DNA of 64,000 nucleotides from UBA11606 sp965243715 (GCA_965243715.1 CBDEVU010000017.1:620001-684000), one strand, 5' to 3'; positions 1 through 8,747 are shown, numbered from the stretch's first letter. Made by a program: numbers and translations. Notes: generated by a model not told the origin, from the sequence alone.

Positions 1-395
1 TGGGGGTCGGCTCCGCCCAGCGGGCTATCGACATGACCAACGAGTACTGCCGAGATAGGTCAGCGTTCGGCGGTCATCTCAGCGACCTCGGCGCGATCCG
101 TCAACGCATGGCAATGAACCAGGCCAAGGTCGATGCCGTGCGGGCGTCGATGTATCACGCGGCATGGATGCACGATGACGGCCAAGACAACGTGAAGGCC
201 ATGTCGGGTGTCAAAGCGTGGGGGGCGGAGGTGATCAATCAGATCATGTACGACTGTGTGCAATTCCACGGCGGCATGGGCTACATGCGGGAATCGCCGA
301 TCGAGCGCATGTATCGAGACGCCCGGATATTGCCGATTGGCGGCGGGGCGACCGAAGTCATGCTCGAAGAGGTCGCCAAACGTAGCTACGGCTGA
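1..395 (+). CDS. Acyl-CoA dehydrogenase, C-terminal part
   Basis: The gene enters from outside the window; the reading frame starts at base 3 and gives about 130 residues before a TGA. The visible part is the C-terminal helical domain of a flavin-dependent acyl-CoA dehydrogenase, which introduces the alpha-beta double bond in fatty-acyl or branched-chain acyl-CoA. The family signatures QFHGGMGYMRESPIERMYRD and RILPIGGGATEVM, which close the FAD and dimer interface, are intact. The substrate cannot be judged because the catalytic region is missing. The convergent neighbour is an enoyl-CoA hydratase, the next step of beta-oxidation, but it lies on the other strand, so they are not one operon. 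Confidence 0.93.
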   Translation, partial: GVGSAQRAIDMTNEYCRDRSAFGGHLSDLGAIRQRMAMNQAKVDAVRASMYHAAWMHDDGQDNVKAMSGVKAWGAEVINQIMYDCVQFHGGMGYMRESPIERMYRDARILPIGGGATEVMLEEVAKRSYG

Positions 396-397
396 CG

Positions 398-1174
398 TTA
401 CTGACGCGGGGCCCAGGCAGGCCGCCGTTTCTCCACGAACGAAGCAATCCCCTCTTGGCCGTCGGCGGACACCGCCCCAGCCGCCATGATCCCTGTTGCG
501 TACTCGTAAGCCTCGTCTTGGGCCATGTCAACCTGTGCGTAGTACGCCTGCTTGCCTAGCGCTTTAGAAGCGGCACTGCCCCGGGTAGCCCGGCGAACTA
601 GGTCAGCTGTGGCTTCGTCGAGTTCGTCGTCGGGCACAACCCGGTTCACCAAGCCCCAGTCGCAGGCCGTTTGGGCCGAGATGGGATCGCCGGTGAGGGC
701 CATCTCGAGCCCCTTCTTGCGGCCTACTGCGCGAGCAACGCCAACCATCGGGGTGTGGCAAAACAGTCCGCCTTTGCCCCCCGGCGTCTGGAACTGGGCC
801 GATTCGGCCGCCACCGCGAGGTCACACGACGACACCAGTTGACAGCCCGCGGCCGTGGCGAGCGCATGGACCTTGGCGACAACCACCTGCGGCAGTCGCT
901 GCACCAGGGTCATCATGTTCGTGCAAATGTCGAACAGGGCGCGGACGGCGACTTCGTCGGCGCCAAGCATGTCGGTGAAGTTGTGACCAGCGGAGAACAC
1001 TGGACCATCAGCGGCGATAACAACGGCGAGGGCATCGCTGGGCGCGGCTTCTTCTAAAGCCCGCGTGATCTCCTGCATTGTCTCTAAGGCCAAGACGTTT
1101 CGCTTGGCGGGCGCGGCGAGGGTGAGGGTGAGAGTGGTCCCGTCACGCTCCAACCGAATGCGTTCATAGGTCAT
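398..1174 (-). CDS. Enoyl-CoA hydratase/isomerase family protein
   Basis: A 258-residue crotonase-fold protein. Such enzymes hydrate or isomerise acyl-CoA double bonds using an oxyanion hole. The loop VFSAGHNFTDM corresponds to the first oxyanion-hole segment, and its SAGH form resembles the ECHDC3-like branch rather than the classical short-chain hydratases. The frame stays open upstream to base 1270, but the residues before 1174 do not look like a crotonase and would run into the upstream gene, so the ATG at 1174 (protein starting MTYERIRLERDG) was chosen. The gap to the upstream glutamine amidotransferase is 16 bases, so co-transcription is likely. The substrate is unknown. Confidence 0.88.
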   Translation of the reverse strand: MTYERIRLERDGTTLTLTLAAPAKRNVLALETMQEITRALEEAAPSDALAVVIAADGPVFSAGHNFTDMLGADEVAVRALFDICTNMMTLVQRLPQVVVAKVHALATAAGCQLVSSCDLAVAAESAQFQTPGGKGGLFCHTPMVGVARAVGRKKGLEMALTGDPISAQTACDWGLVNRVVPDDELDEATADLVRRATRGSAASKALGKQAYYAQVDMAQDEAYEYATGIMAAGAVSADGQEGIASFVEKRRPAWAPRQ

Positions 1175-1190
1175 AGCCAAAGAGTATCGG

Positions 1191-1952
1191 CTAGCGATCC
1201 TCGGCCGCGTCGGCAATAGCGTCAGCGATGGCGTCGGGGAAGGCGACCTCGTCGAGGAACCAATCGACAAGAGCGAAACACTGCTCGATATTGCGGGCTT
1301 CGTTTTCTCGCACCGATTCGAGAAGGGCTACCGGATCAATGCCGTAGTCCCGCAGGTATTTATCGTCGGCGGTGGACAAGAAACCCTCCACCTGGCCGAC
1401 GTCGACCTCGGGATGAAACTGTGTCCCCACGGAGCGACCGAGGCGAAACATCTGGGTCGCGTGCTGGTTCGCGGCGAGCACCTCGGCCCCTGGCGGGGCT
1501 TCGAAGCGGTCGTGGTGCCATTCGAACCACGGACCGGATCCGATGGGGTGAGTTCCCGCATCGTCCACCTCGCACCAGCCAATCTCGAACTCTGGCGCCG
1601 CCTCGACCGAGCCACCCAGCGCCGCGGCGAGAAGTTGCCCACCGAAGCACATTCCAAGCATCGGTTGATCGCGATCCTGAGCCGCTCGAACGGCGTCGAA
1701 CTCGGGATAAATCCATTCGGAGATTTCATCTCGGCGGGTTAGGGAACGGACCGATCCCATTAGCAAGACGAGGTCGTAGGCCGCCCAATCGGGCCACATC
1801 TCGTGGTGCTGAGGCCGCGTGTAGTCGGGGGCGACGGTGTGGCTGTCGACCTCGAAACCCCGCTCCCGCAGGCGCACCCCGACCTGACCGGCGGGCCCAT
1901 CGGGGTCGTGGGCCATCACCAAAACCCGCTTAGACCCAACCGATGCCGTCAT
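1191..1952 (-). CDS. Class I glutamine amidotransferase-like protein (GMP synthase GATase type)
   Basis: A 253-residue stand-alone class I glutamine amidotransferase domain. These domains hydrolyse glutamine and deliver ammonia to a partner, or act on other gamma-glutamyl compounds. The nucleophile elbow LGMCFGGQ supplies the catalytic Cys, and TQFHPEVD supplies the His and Glu of the triad. There is no fused synthetase, so the acceptor is unknown. Gamma-glutamyl compound hydrolysis is one possibility for lone members. An ATG at 2000 is also in frame and possible; the one at 1952 gives a protein that starts just before the first beta strand. The gene lies 63 bases after the GcvT-like gene and 16 bases before the crotonase, all on the minus strand. 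Confidence 0.85.
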   Translation of the reverse strand: MTASVGSKRVLVMAHDPDGPAGQVGVRLRERGFEVDSHTVAPDYTRPQHHEMWPDWAAYDLVLLMGSVRSLTRRDEISEWIYPEFDAVRAAQDRDQPMLGMCFGGQLLAAALGGSVEAAPEFEIGWCEVDDAGTHPIGSGPWFEWHHDRFEAPPGAEVLAANQHATQMFRLGRSVGTQFHPEVDVGQVEGFLSTADDKYLRDYGIDPVALLESVRENEARNIEQCFALVDWFLDEVAFPDAIADAIADAAEDR

Positions 1953-2015
1953 CGCCCCAACCCTACCCAGAAAGAACCTTCCCCATGGGCGGCGTCGCAA
2001 CGCGGCGGAGGGCCG

Positions 2016-3122
2016 CTAGGCGTGGGTGCGGCCCTTCGACGGGTCATAGAACGGGATGGCTTCAACCGTGCCCGAGTAGCTCGCCGACTCCCCCACCACC
2101 TCGACCACCGTGCCTACGGCGGAGGCGGTGTGGGCGATGTGGCCGAGGGCCAACGACTTTCCGAGCCGATGCGAGTATGCCGAACTGTTTATTGTGCCAA
2201 CGTCGGCCCCGTTGACTCGTATCGTCTCGCCACCCTCGAGGATGTCGTCGTGATCAATCGAAAACCCCGCGCCAGCGAACCGCTCGGAGCCAACCGCCGC
2301 CAATGCGGCAGCCTTGCCCCGGTAGTCGGCCCCGAACTTGCTAATCGACCAGCCAAGACCCACCTCGGAGGGGAAATGCTCGTCGGTCATGTCGTAGCCG
2401 AAGAACAGCAAGGCTGCCTCGACCCGAACCTTGTCGAGCGCGGTGAAAGAAGCAGCCATGACGCCATCGTCAGCCCCCGCGGCCAAGATGGCGTCCCACA
2501 GCGAACCAACATCGGCCGCCGCCACGAAGATCTCATAGCCACGCTCGCCGGTGAAGCCGGTGCGAGACACGGTTGTGGATAAGCCGAAAAGGTCAGTGTC
2601 AACATGATGAAAGTACGGCACCGAATCAAGGTCGACCGACGCATTGGCGTTCAGCAGCGGCATAGACGCCGGACCCTGCAGCGAGATGCTGTGCATGTCG
2701 TCGTCGAGTTCGATTTCGACCTCGCGGCCCTCCGCCGAGGCCTCCAGCATCTCCATCGAGACGCCCGTCCCGTGAACGAACAACCATCCGGCGTCGCCGT
2801 TGTTGAAAGCGATTGCGTCGTCAGCCACTTTGCCAGCCTCGGTGAGGACACAGCCGTAAGCCGACTGCCCGGGAGCGACTCGGGTGAGGTCCCGAGAGTG
2901 GGTGTGATCAATGACCGCGTCAGCATCCGGACCGCTGACCCGGACCTTTTTGAGCGGCGACACGTCGAACATGCCCGCCGCTTCACGAATAGCGTCGTGT
3001 TCATCTCTCGGATCTGTCGAGTACGACCAGGGCGTACCCATCCCGTTCCAGTCTTCCAATCCTGATCCCAGCGCCGTGTGGCGCGAGGCGAGGGCTGAAG
3101 TTCGCGAGAGTTCATCGGTCAT
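2016..3122 (-). CDS. GcvT-family aminomethyltransferase (folate-dependent demethylase)
   Basis: A 368-residue member of the glycine cleavage T-protein family. These proteins move one-carbon groups from N- or S-methyl compounds to tetrahydrofolate. Family features are the N-terminal GMFDVSPLKKVRVSGPDA segment, TRVAPGQSAYGCVLTEAGKV, and the C-terminal barrel GLGWSISKFGADYRGK. The frame is open for a further 108 codons upstream, but those overlap the MttB gene and are not homologous, so the ATG at 3122 was taken. It lies 28 bases downstream of the mttB-like gene. A GcvT homologue beside an MttB homologue suggests demethylation of a betaine, dimethylglycine or similar compound. DMSP demethylase belongs to the same family and cannot be excluded. 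Since no P, H or L protein is nearby, a role in glycine cleavage is unlikely. Confidence 0.85.
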   Translation of the reverse strand: MTDELSRTSALASRHTALGSGLEDWNGMGTPWSYSTDPRDEHDAIREAAGMFDVSPLKKVRVSGPDADAVIDHTHSRDLTRVAPGQSAYGCVLTEAGKVADDAIAFNNGDAGWLFVHGTGVSMEMLEASAEGREVEIELDDDMHSISLQGPASMPLLNANASVDLDSVPYFHHVDTDLFGLSTTVSRTGFTGERGYEIFVAAADVGSLWDAILAAGADDGVMAASFTALDKVRVEAALLFFGYDMTDEHFPSEVGLGWSISKFGADYRGKAAALAAVGSERFAGAGFSIDHDDILEGGETIRVNGADVGTINSSAYSHRLGKSLALGHIAHTASAVGTVVEVVGESASYSGTVEAIPFYDPSKGRTHA

Positions 3123-3150
3123 AGTGGATAGCTCCAAGGTTCGGGGTTTC

Positions 3151-4695
3151 TTAGTACCATAGGTCAGGCATCGCCGCCCGACGATCTTCGATGAAGGCGC
3201 GCAGTTCGCGGTCGACCGTTTCGTCGATGGGAGGCGCCTCGTAATCTGCCAACATCTGGGGCCAAACGGCGGCGGCTCGGCGCTCCATATCAAGCGCACC
3301 ATCATCGCTCCACTGCTCGAAAGAGTTCGTGTCGGCGAGCGTCGATTCGTGGTTGGCGGTCTCAAAGTTCCGCAACGTGTGGGCGGTGCCGAGGTAGGCA
3401 GTGCCGGGGCCAGCCTCACGGTAAGCCTCTGTGGCCAGCGATTCATCGTCGATGGTCAGACCGGCTAGCTGGCGGTGCAACATTGCGCAGCGATCAAGGT
3501 CCATCACGAACTTCTCGTACCCCATTGAAAGTCCCCCTTCGAGCCAACCGGCCGCGTGGATCACGAAATTGGTTCCGGCAAGAATCCCCGCCGTCATCGC
3601 GTCGGCGGATTCCTGCATGGCTTGGCCATCGGCGACCTTCGATGCGGTGTAATGAGCACCACAGCGCAACGGCAGGCCAAGACGACGGGCTAGTTGGCCA
3701 ACCGCGTAGGTCGCGAGCGACGACTCCGCTGTCCCGAATGTCGGCGCCCCGGACTTGAGGTTCATAGTTGTGAGGAAGTTCCCGTAAACCATCGGTGAAC
3801 CGGGTCGGACCAGTTGGGCCAAGGCAATCCCTGTCATGGCCTCGGCGTGGGCTTGAGCGACAAGGCCTGGCATAGTCACCGGACCCATGGCGCCGCCGAT
3901 GATGAAGGGCGAGATCACACAGCCCTGATTCGCCCGAGCGTAGGCCTTCAACGCGCCACTCATGGTGTCGTCCCAGACCAACGGGGAGTTGACGTTGATG
4001 TTGCCTTGGATCACGCAGTTGTGCTCCATGAAGTCTCGGCCGTAGACGATGCGGGCCATCTCGATGGAGTCGTCAGCTCGCCCCGGTGCCGTCACTGAAC
4101 CCATGAACGGCTTCATTGAATACCGCAGGTGGGCGTAGACCATGTCGAGGTGGCGCTTGTTCACGGCAACATCGACCGGTTCGCACACCGTGCCACCGGA
4201 GTGATGCAGCCAGGGCGACATCCAAGCGAGCTTCACGAAGTTCTCGAAGTCTTGGAGCGTGGCGTAACGTCTTCCCTTGTGGAGATCGGTGACGAAGGGC
4301 GGACCGTACGCGGGGAGGAACACTACGTTGTCCCCACCGATCGGCACCTGACGGCCGTCACGTCCGTGCATAACGAATTCGCGTGGGGCGGTAGAACACA
4401 GGTGCTCGGCTAGGCCAGGCTCAAAGCGGACCCGCTCACCGTCAACGCGAGCCCCCGCGGCCGCGAAGAGTTCGAGGGCCTCTTCGTCGTCTCGAAAATC
4501 CACTCCGATCTCCTCCAGGATCCAGTCGGCATGGCGTTCGAGTTCGTCTAGCTCAGCGTCGCTCAGTAACTCATAGGTCGGAGTCCGTCGACGCGGAACT
4601 ACGGCCGAAACGAGACGATCGGTTCGGCGAGATGCGACACGTGCCGAACGACCCCGGCGCACAGGGCGATTCCCGGATGAAGCAGTTGGCACCAC
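3151..4695 (-). CDS. MttB-superfamily (non-pyrrolysine) trimethylamine/betaine methyltransferase
   Basis: A protein of about 514 residues resembling trimethylamine-corrinoid methyltransferase over its whole length. Hallmarks are LSDAELDELERHADWILEEIG near the N-terminus, the TIM-barrel segments GAMGPVTMPGLVAQAHAE and MNLKSGAPTFGTAE, and HAAGWLEGGLSMGYEKF. There is no in-frame TAG codon, so it is of the non-pyrrolysine kind, of which characterised members demethylate glycine betaine, proline betaine or carnitine with a corrinoid protein. No corrinoid protein is encoded here. No ATG is suitably placed: the frame is open to 4773, which would overlap the aldolase gene by 71 bases. The GTG at 4695, eight bases past the aldolase stop, keeps the Arg-rich N-terminus typical of the family. 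The start is uncertain. Confidence 0.87.
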   Translation of the reverse strand: MVPTASSGNRPVRRGRSARVASRRTDRLVSAVVPRRRTPTYELLSDAELDELERHADWILEEIGVDFRDDEEALELFAAAGARVDGERVRFEPGLAEHLCSTAPREFVMHGRDGRQVPIGGDNVVFLPAYGPPFVTDLHKGRRYATLQDFENFVKLAWMSPWLHHSGGTVCEPVDVAVNKRHLDMVYAHLRYSMKPFMGSVTAPGRADDSIEMARIVYGRDFMEHNCVIQGNINVNSPLVWDDTMSGALKAYARANQGCVISPFIIGGAMGPVTMPGLVAQAHAEAMTGIALAQLVRPGSPMVYGNFLTTMNLKSGAPTFGTAESSLATYAVGQLARRLGLPLRCGAHYTASKVADGQAMQESADAMTAGILAGTNFVIHAAGWLEGGLSMGYEKFVMDLDRCAMLHRQLAGLTIDDESLATEAYREAGPGTAYLGTAHTLRNFETANHESTLADTNSFEQWSDDGALDMERRAAAVWPQMLADYEAPPIDETVDRELRAFIEDRRAAMPDLWY

Positions 4696-4702
4696 ACGCC
4701 CG

Positions 4703-5482
4703 CTAGTAGAGACCGCCGCTGGCGGGGTGGTCGAGTTCGCCACGGGCCGCAGCGAGGGCTGCTCTCGCGCCATCGGCGAGCGCGATCTGATCGGCTATCG
4801 CCGTGACCATCCGGAACCCCTGCGCGAAACGAGTTGGCGTCAACGCTCCGGTCGCGTGGCATCCGGGCATCACCGCGGCCTTGTTGCACTCGCTGAGAAT
4901 CGTCGCGTAGGCCTCATCGAAGGCGGCGTTGCCATCGTTGTTCCCAGGCGGCAAGCCAAGCGTCAACGAGAGATCGGCCGGTCCGACATAAACCGCGTCG
5001 ATTCCGGACACCTCCAAGATTTCGGGCAGGTTCGACACTGCTTGCCTAGTCTCGATCATCGGGATCACGGCCACGTTCTCGCTCGCCCACTCGACATAAT
5101 CAGCGCGACGGACGCCAGCCACCGTCGGTCCAAATGAACGCGAGCCAGCGGGAGCGTAACGACAAGCGCGGACCGCGGCTTGGGCTTCCTCCGGCGTGTT
5201 GATCATCGGGATGATGATCCCTTCGGCACCAGCATCGAGCATCTTGCCGATGATGCCGGGATCGTTCCACGGCACCCGAACGATCGGGATTGACCCGCCG
5301 TGGTCGATCGCCCGTATTAGTTCAGCGGCAACTTGGTAACCGACCGAGCCGTGCTGTGTATCGACACAGACATAGTCGAAACCCGCTCGTGCCATGATTT
5401 CTGCGGACAAGGTCGCGGGCACCGAGAGCCAACCCCCCACCACATTCGCGCCAGATTTCCATTGCTGTCTCAGACTCGCCAC
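4703..5482 (-). CDS. HpcH/HpaI-family aldolase
   Basis: A 259-residue class II pyruvate aldolase of the HpcH/HpaI type, a metal-dependent TIM barrel that cleaves 2-keto-3-deoxy acids to pyruvate plus an aldehyde. The motifs FDYVCVDTQHG, MLDAGAEGIIIPMINTPEEA, RSFGPT, VIPMIETRQAV and VYVGPADLS include the Arg, Glu and Asp residues that bind pyruvate and the metal. It is first in a minus-strand group followed closely by the MttB and GcvT-like genes, and is divergent from an IclR regulator across 160 bases. The grouping suggests a catabolic unit, but the aldol substrate cannot be named from sequence. Confidence 0.9.
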   Translation of the reverse strand: MASLRQQWKSGANVVGGWLSVPATLSAEIMARAGFDYVCVDTQHGSVGYQVAAELIRAIDHGGSIPIVRVPWNDPGIIGKMLDAGAEGIIIPMINTPEEAQAAVRACRYAPAGSRSFGPTVAGVRRADYVEWASENVAVIPMIETRQAVSNLPEILEVSGIDAVYVGPADLSLTLGLPPGNNDGNAAFDEAYATILSECNKAAVMPGCHATGALTPTRFAQGFRMVTAIADQIALADGARAALAAARGELDHPASGGLY

Positions 5483-5547
5483 CCCCCTTGTCTACCGCCC
5501 AGGGCGACAATTGGGAAGAGGATGGCTGATGTGCCGGTGACTTCAAC

Positions 5548-5557
5548 CACGTACGTG
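5548..5557. promoter_or_regulatory. 10-bp palindrome CACGTACGTG between divergent genes (possible IclR operator)
   Basis: The perfect palindrome CACGTACGTG lies in the 160-base gap between the HpcH aldolase and iclR starts. A second inverted repeat, GGGCG-CA-CGCCC, is at 5611-5622, directly before a TATAGT -10-like box at 5623-5628 and the GAGGAGAGG ribosome binding site of the regulator. IclR regulators commonly bind palindromes in such divergent gaps. The assignment is inference from position and symmetry. Confidence 0.35.
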
Positions 5558-5642
5558 TTACCAGAACCACCCGAACCGGGCAGCCCGACTCAAGGTCACC
5601 ACCAGTCACGGGGCGCACGCCCTATAGTCGAGGAGAGGCCCT

Positions 5643-6389
5643 ATGAGTCAGACTGTGCAGCGAGCGATCCGGGTACTGGGATTGATCGCAACGACCCCAT
5701 CATCAATCGAGCAAGTAGCGTCGTTCATGGGCACCCACCGCAGCACCGCCTTGCGGACGTTGCAGGTTCTAGAAGCCGAAAAGGTTGTCGTTCGAGACCG
5801 CCACAATGTTTTCCGCTTGGGGAGTCGGCTCATAAACCTAGCGAATGCGGCCCTCGAAAATATTGACCTTCGAAGTGTTGCGGCGCCGTTTTTGACCGAC
5901 CTGAATTACCGGGTCGAACACACCATCCACCTTGCGATGTTGGAGGGCGACACCGTTGTCTACATTGATAAGCGCGAAGCGAGACAAAGCGTGCGCATGT
6001 ATTCACGTATCGGGAACACTGCGCCGATGCACTGCACGGGCGTGGCGAAAGCCCTCGTTGCGTTTCTCCCTCCCGCCGACCGGGACCGAATCGCCGCCGA
6101 CATCGACTACACCATCCACACCGACAACACGTTGGCCACCGCCGAGGCGTACCTCACCGATCTAGATGCCACTGTCGCCCGCGGCTACGCCATCGATAAT
6201 CTCGAACACGAACCGTGGGTCAACTGCATCGCCGCCCCGGTGTTTGAGGCCTCGGGTCGAGCCACCGCCTCTGTATCCATCACCACCACGACCCTATCGT
6301 GTGACTACGAGACGCTAATCACGATGGTTCCGATGCTCTTGGAAGCCAGCCACGGGATTTCCCGCGAGTTTGGCTGGACCGAACCGTAG
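5643..6389 (+). CDS. IclR-family transcriptional regulator
   Basis: A 248-residue IclR-type regulator with an N-terminal winged helix-turn-helix (residues about 1-60, TVQRAIRVLGLIATTPSSIEQVA...HRSTALRTLQVLEAE) and a C-terminal GAF-like effector domain. Effector-domain signatures include VVYIDKREARQSVRMYSRIG and PMHCTGVAKALVAFLP. A purine-rich GAGGAGAGG sequence ends a few bases before the ATG. It is divergent from the aldolase/MttB/GcvT group and is the natural candidate to control it; many IclR proteins sense a pathway intermediate and repress or activate the neighbouring catabolic operon. The effector is unknown. Confidence 0.92.
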   Translation: MSQTVQRAIRVLGLIATTPSSIEQVASFMGTHRSTALRTLQVLEAEKVVVRDRHNVFRLGSRLINLANAALENIDLRSVAAPFLTDLNYRVEHTIHLAMLEGDTVVYIDKREARQSVRMYSRIGNTAPMHCTGVAKALVAFLPPADRDRIAADIDYTIHTDNTLATAEAYLTDLDATVARGYAIDNLEHEPWVNCIAAPVFEASGRATASVSITTTTLSCDYETLITMVPMLLEASHGISREFGWTEP

Positions 6390-6397
6390 GCCCCAGT

Positions 6398-6748
6398 TCA
6401 GAGCAGAGGGCTATGTTCTATTAGGTCGAGCCAGACCGCATACTCTTCGGCCGCCGTGGTCGAGGGGCAGAACTCAATGGCCTGGCCTGGGCTCGGCATC
6501 GAGATCGCCAACAGTTCGTCGGTGTCGTCGACGGTCACAAATAACGTCTTACAATCGGGGTCTAGGGCCATCCCGTCAGGACCTTGGACCGCCACTCCCG
6601 CCACTTCGGGTATATCAGCGCGGCCGAAGCTGCAGACGTTCGGTATCCATCCGCCCGACCGCACCGAACTCTCGGCCGGGGCACGTGCCGAGATCGCCCG
6701 ACCGTCCCGGACAGGCAGGCCGTAGCAGCGTTTGTGGTTACTCTGAGG
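6398..6748 (-). pseudogene. Gene remnant, possibly sugar lactonase/beta-propeller type
   Basis: A minus-strand frame stays open from 6748 (just after a TGA) to a stop at 6398. It has no convincing start: GTG at 6664 is the first alternative start codon. The stretch GPDGMALDPDCKTLFVT resembles the repeated blades of SMP-30/gluconolactonase or similar beta-propellers, and the C-terminal end looks protein-like. At about 115 codons it is far too short for that family. Together with the LacI fragment next to it, this looks like the remains of a sugar-utilisation locus. The family assignment is weak. Confidence 0.4.
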
Positions 6749-6867
6749 TCACTGGGTCGCAGCCCCACGGTCACCGCCGCGCCCGGCTTGACCTTCTTTC
6801 CTCCAACGAGTTTGAGGGTCGTCGAGCCTGAGCGGCGGCCAGCGTCGAGGCATAAGAGTCATCCCAA

Positions 6868-7212
6868 GTGTCGAGAACACCTGCTTCCTCGAGCAGCGTC
6901 TCGTTGAAAGAGTTACTCTGCCGCGAACCCCACATTGACGCTGTCTTCGCCCTCAATGACGTCATGGCGCTCGGAGCAATTCGAGTTCTCCTCGAATCAG
7001 GTCGCTCGGTCCCAGACGACGTGGCGGTCATTGGCTTCGACGACATCGCAATCTGCGCCACGGTAAAACCGGCCCTCTCAACGGTGAGCATAGACCGTGA
7101 GATGGTAACCAACGAAGCAATGGAGATGCTGCGGCGAATGACCGACAAACCCTACGAATCCCTCGAACCGGTCATGGCGCCCGTCCATCTCGTCCTCCGT
7201 GAAACTACCTAG
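6868..7212 (+). pseudogene. LacI-family regulator, C-terminal fragment
   Basis: Only the last third of a LacI/GalR regulator remains. From about base 6904 the frame reads a typical effector-domain end: DAVFALNDVMALGAIRVL, GRSVPDDVAVIGFDDI, and a C-terminal LVLRETT. The first DNA-binding and effector half, about 220 residues, is absent, and the bases upstream (6749-6867) hold nothing recognisable. The GTG at 6868 is merely the first possible start and has no good ribosome binding site. It is therefore read as a pseudogene left by deletion. Its stop is 21 bases from the 3' end of the carotenoid oxygenase. Confidence 0.75.
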
Positions 7213-7233
7213 GCAACACCCCCCGGCAAGGTG

Positions 7234-8694
7234 TTACCTGGGGGCCCAGGTGGCGTGGGTGCCGCTAGAGATGCGGGCGGGAAGGCGGACCCGGCAAATC
7301 GGGCCGTTGGTTGGTGAGGCGGCGTCGAAGATCAGACAATCCGACCGATCGTTCACTAGGTCGCTGGCGAAGGTCAGGAGATAACCATCGTCCTCGGCCA
7401 AAGAGCCGTCGCGCGGCGCCATCACCGTCTCGCTCAGGAACACGCCGTCGGGCGCCTCCCATAACTCCTCCACTCCCGCCTCGATGTCGTGCTTGATGAG
7501 ACCATCAAAGGCAAATAGGCCTCGAGCGCACCGAGCGTTGTACGAATACCGGTACCGACGCCCGACGTGGCGCCCGTTGACCATCGGGAACTCCGAACAC
7601 CGATCGCTCAACTGCTCCTCGCGGCACTCCCCTGTCAGCAAGTTGAAACGCCAACGATGAGCCCGAGCCTCCAGCACGTTCATGTCGAGCGTCTCGAATC
7701 CTTTGTGGCGCGAATCGGCGAAGGGTGGACAGTCAAGCCCCGTCGGGTTGTGCTGGAAAAACCCGTCAAGCACTACCTCATCGCAGTCTTCGTAAGCGTT
7801 GGTCCAATGCAAAACAAACGTCGGGTCGGCTTCGAACCAGCGGATGTCTTTGGTCGAGCCGTGGCGGGGGATCAAAGCAAAACGGCTGGGCAGGTCGCGG
7901 CGAAACACGTTGGTATAGAATCCCGCGGCGAGCGCCTCGGGATCCCAAAAGAGCGGCAAGTCGTTGAGGATCGACCAGTTCTCGGTGATGGCAATGTCGT
8001 GGGGCAGACGAGGGCCAGGCAGCGGAATGTCGCAGTAGGTCGTGAGTTCACCGGCGGGACTCACCACGCCATAACGCATATAGGGTGCGTCGACGAAGTA
8101 GTTGAAGAAGATGAGTTCGCCGGTGTGTTCATCGAGGGTGGGATGAGCCGAGACGCCCTCAACCGGGAACTGACCACCCCAACTCGCTCGACCCAGGTCC
8201 TCGAGTGTGACGGGATCGAGGCGGTAAAGATCGCCGCACTGGTAGAAGCTGGCGAGGGCTTCGCCACGATGTACGACCACGTCGGTGCTGGCGTTGTCCT
8301 TCATCATCGAACGAGCCCCCGAGCCGGTCTTGGCCACGGCGTTGCTCGGATGCTCGGTAATCCCCGCCCACAGGCTTTGCTTCGCAACTTGTTCGGCGAG
8401 GAAGCCATCGGTGCGAACGAATCGATTGGCGTACCGAGTCTCACCGTTGGCGAACGAGAGCGAGTGCAACATGGCGTCGCCGTCGAACGGGTGATACCGC
8501 TTGATGGGTTCGAACACGGCCGTTTCGGTGTTGCGTAAATACACGCCGCTGAGATCACTCGGCAGGTCGCCGTCGAAATCAAGATCCCACGCGTCGTACT
8601 CGGTGTACTGCGGTTCCCACGCCCCGCTGCGGTAGGGGTGATCGTCGTCGGGTGGGAGTCCCGAGCTCACAGTCGAGCGCACTTCAACTTTCAT
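7234..8694 (-). CDS. Carotenoid cleavage oxygenase (RPE65/CCD family)
   Basis: A 486-residue beta-propeller dioxygenase that uses non-haem iron to cleave double bonds in carotenoids, apocarotenoids or stilbenes. The four iron-binding histidines expected of the family are visible at H184 (VSAHPTLDE), H232 (LPHDIAIT), H296 (VLHWTNAYED) and H480 (SSGTHATW). The length is normal for bacterial members. No carotenoid synthesis gene is in the window, so cleavage of imported or lignin-derived substrates is as plausible as retinal formation. It is divergent from the thiolase gene with 53 bases between the starts, where a TATACG box at 8730-8735 may serve the thiolase side. Confidence 0.93.
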   Translation of the reverse strand: MKVEVRSTVSSGLPPDDDHPYRSGAWEPQYTEYDAWDLDFDGDLPSDLSGVYLRNTETAVFEPIKRYHPFDGDAMLHSLSFANGETRYANRFVRTDGFLAEQVAKQSLWAGITEHPSNAVAKTGSGARSMMKDNASTDVVVHRGEALASFYQCGDLYRLDPVTLEDLGRASWGGQFPVEGVSAHPTLDEHTGELIFFNYFVDAPYMRYGVVSPAGELTTYCDIPLPGPRLPHDIAITENWSILNDLPLFWDPEALAAGFYTNVFRRDLPSRFALIPRHGSTKDIRWFEADPTFVLHWTNAYEDCDEVVLDGFFQHNPTGLDCPPFADSRHKGFETLDMNVLEARAHRWRFNLLTGECREEQLSDRCSEFPMVNGRHVGRRYRYSYNARCARGLFAFDGLIKHDIEAGVEELWEAPDGVFLSETVMAPRDGSLAEDDGYLLTFASDLVNDRSDCLIFDAASPTNGPICRVRLPARISSGTHATWAPR

Positions 8695-8747
8695 CTCAAT
8701 GTTTTACTCCGGTGGGACTTCAGCGATGATATACGCTGGGAAAAGCC

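Noticed and set aside
3151..4695. Pyrrolysine-containing MttB
   Set aside because: There is no in-frame TAG and no pyl genes; the protein belongs with the non-pyrrolysine members.
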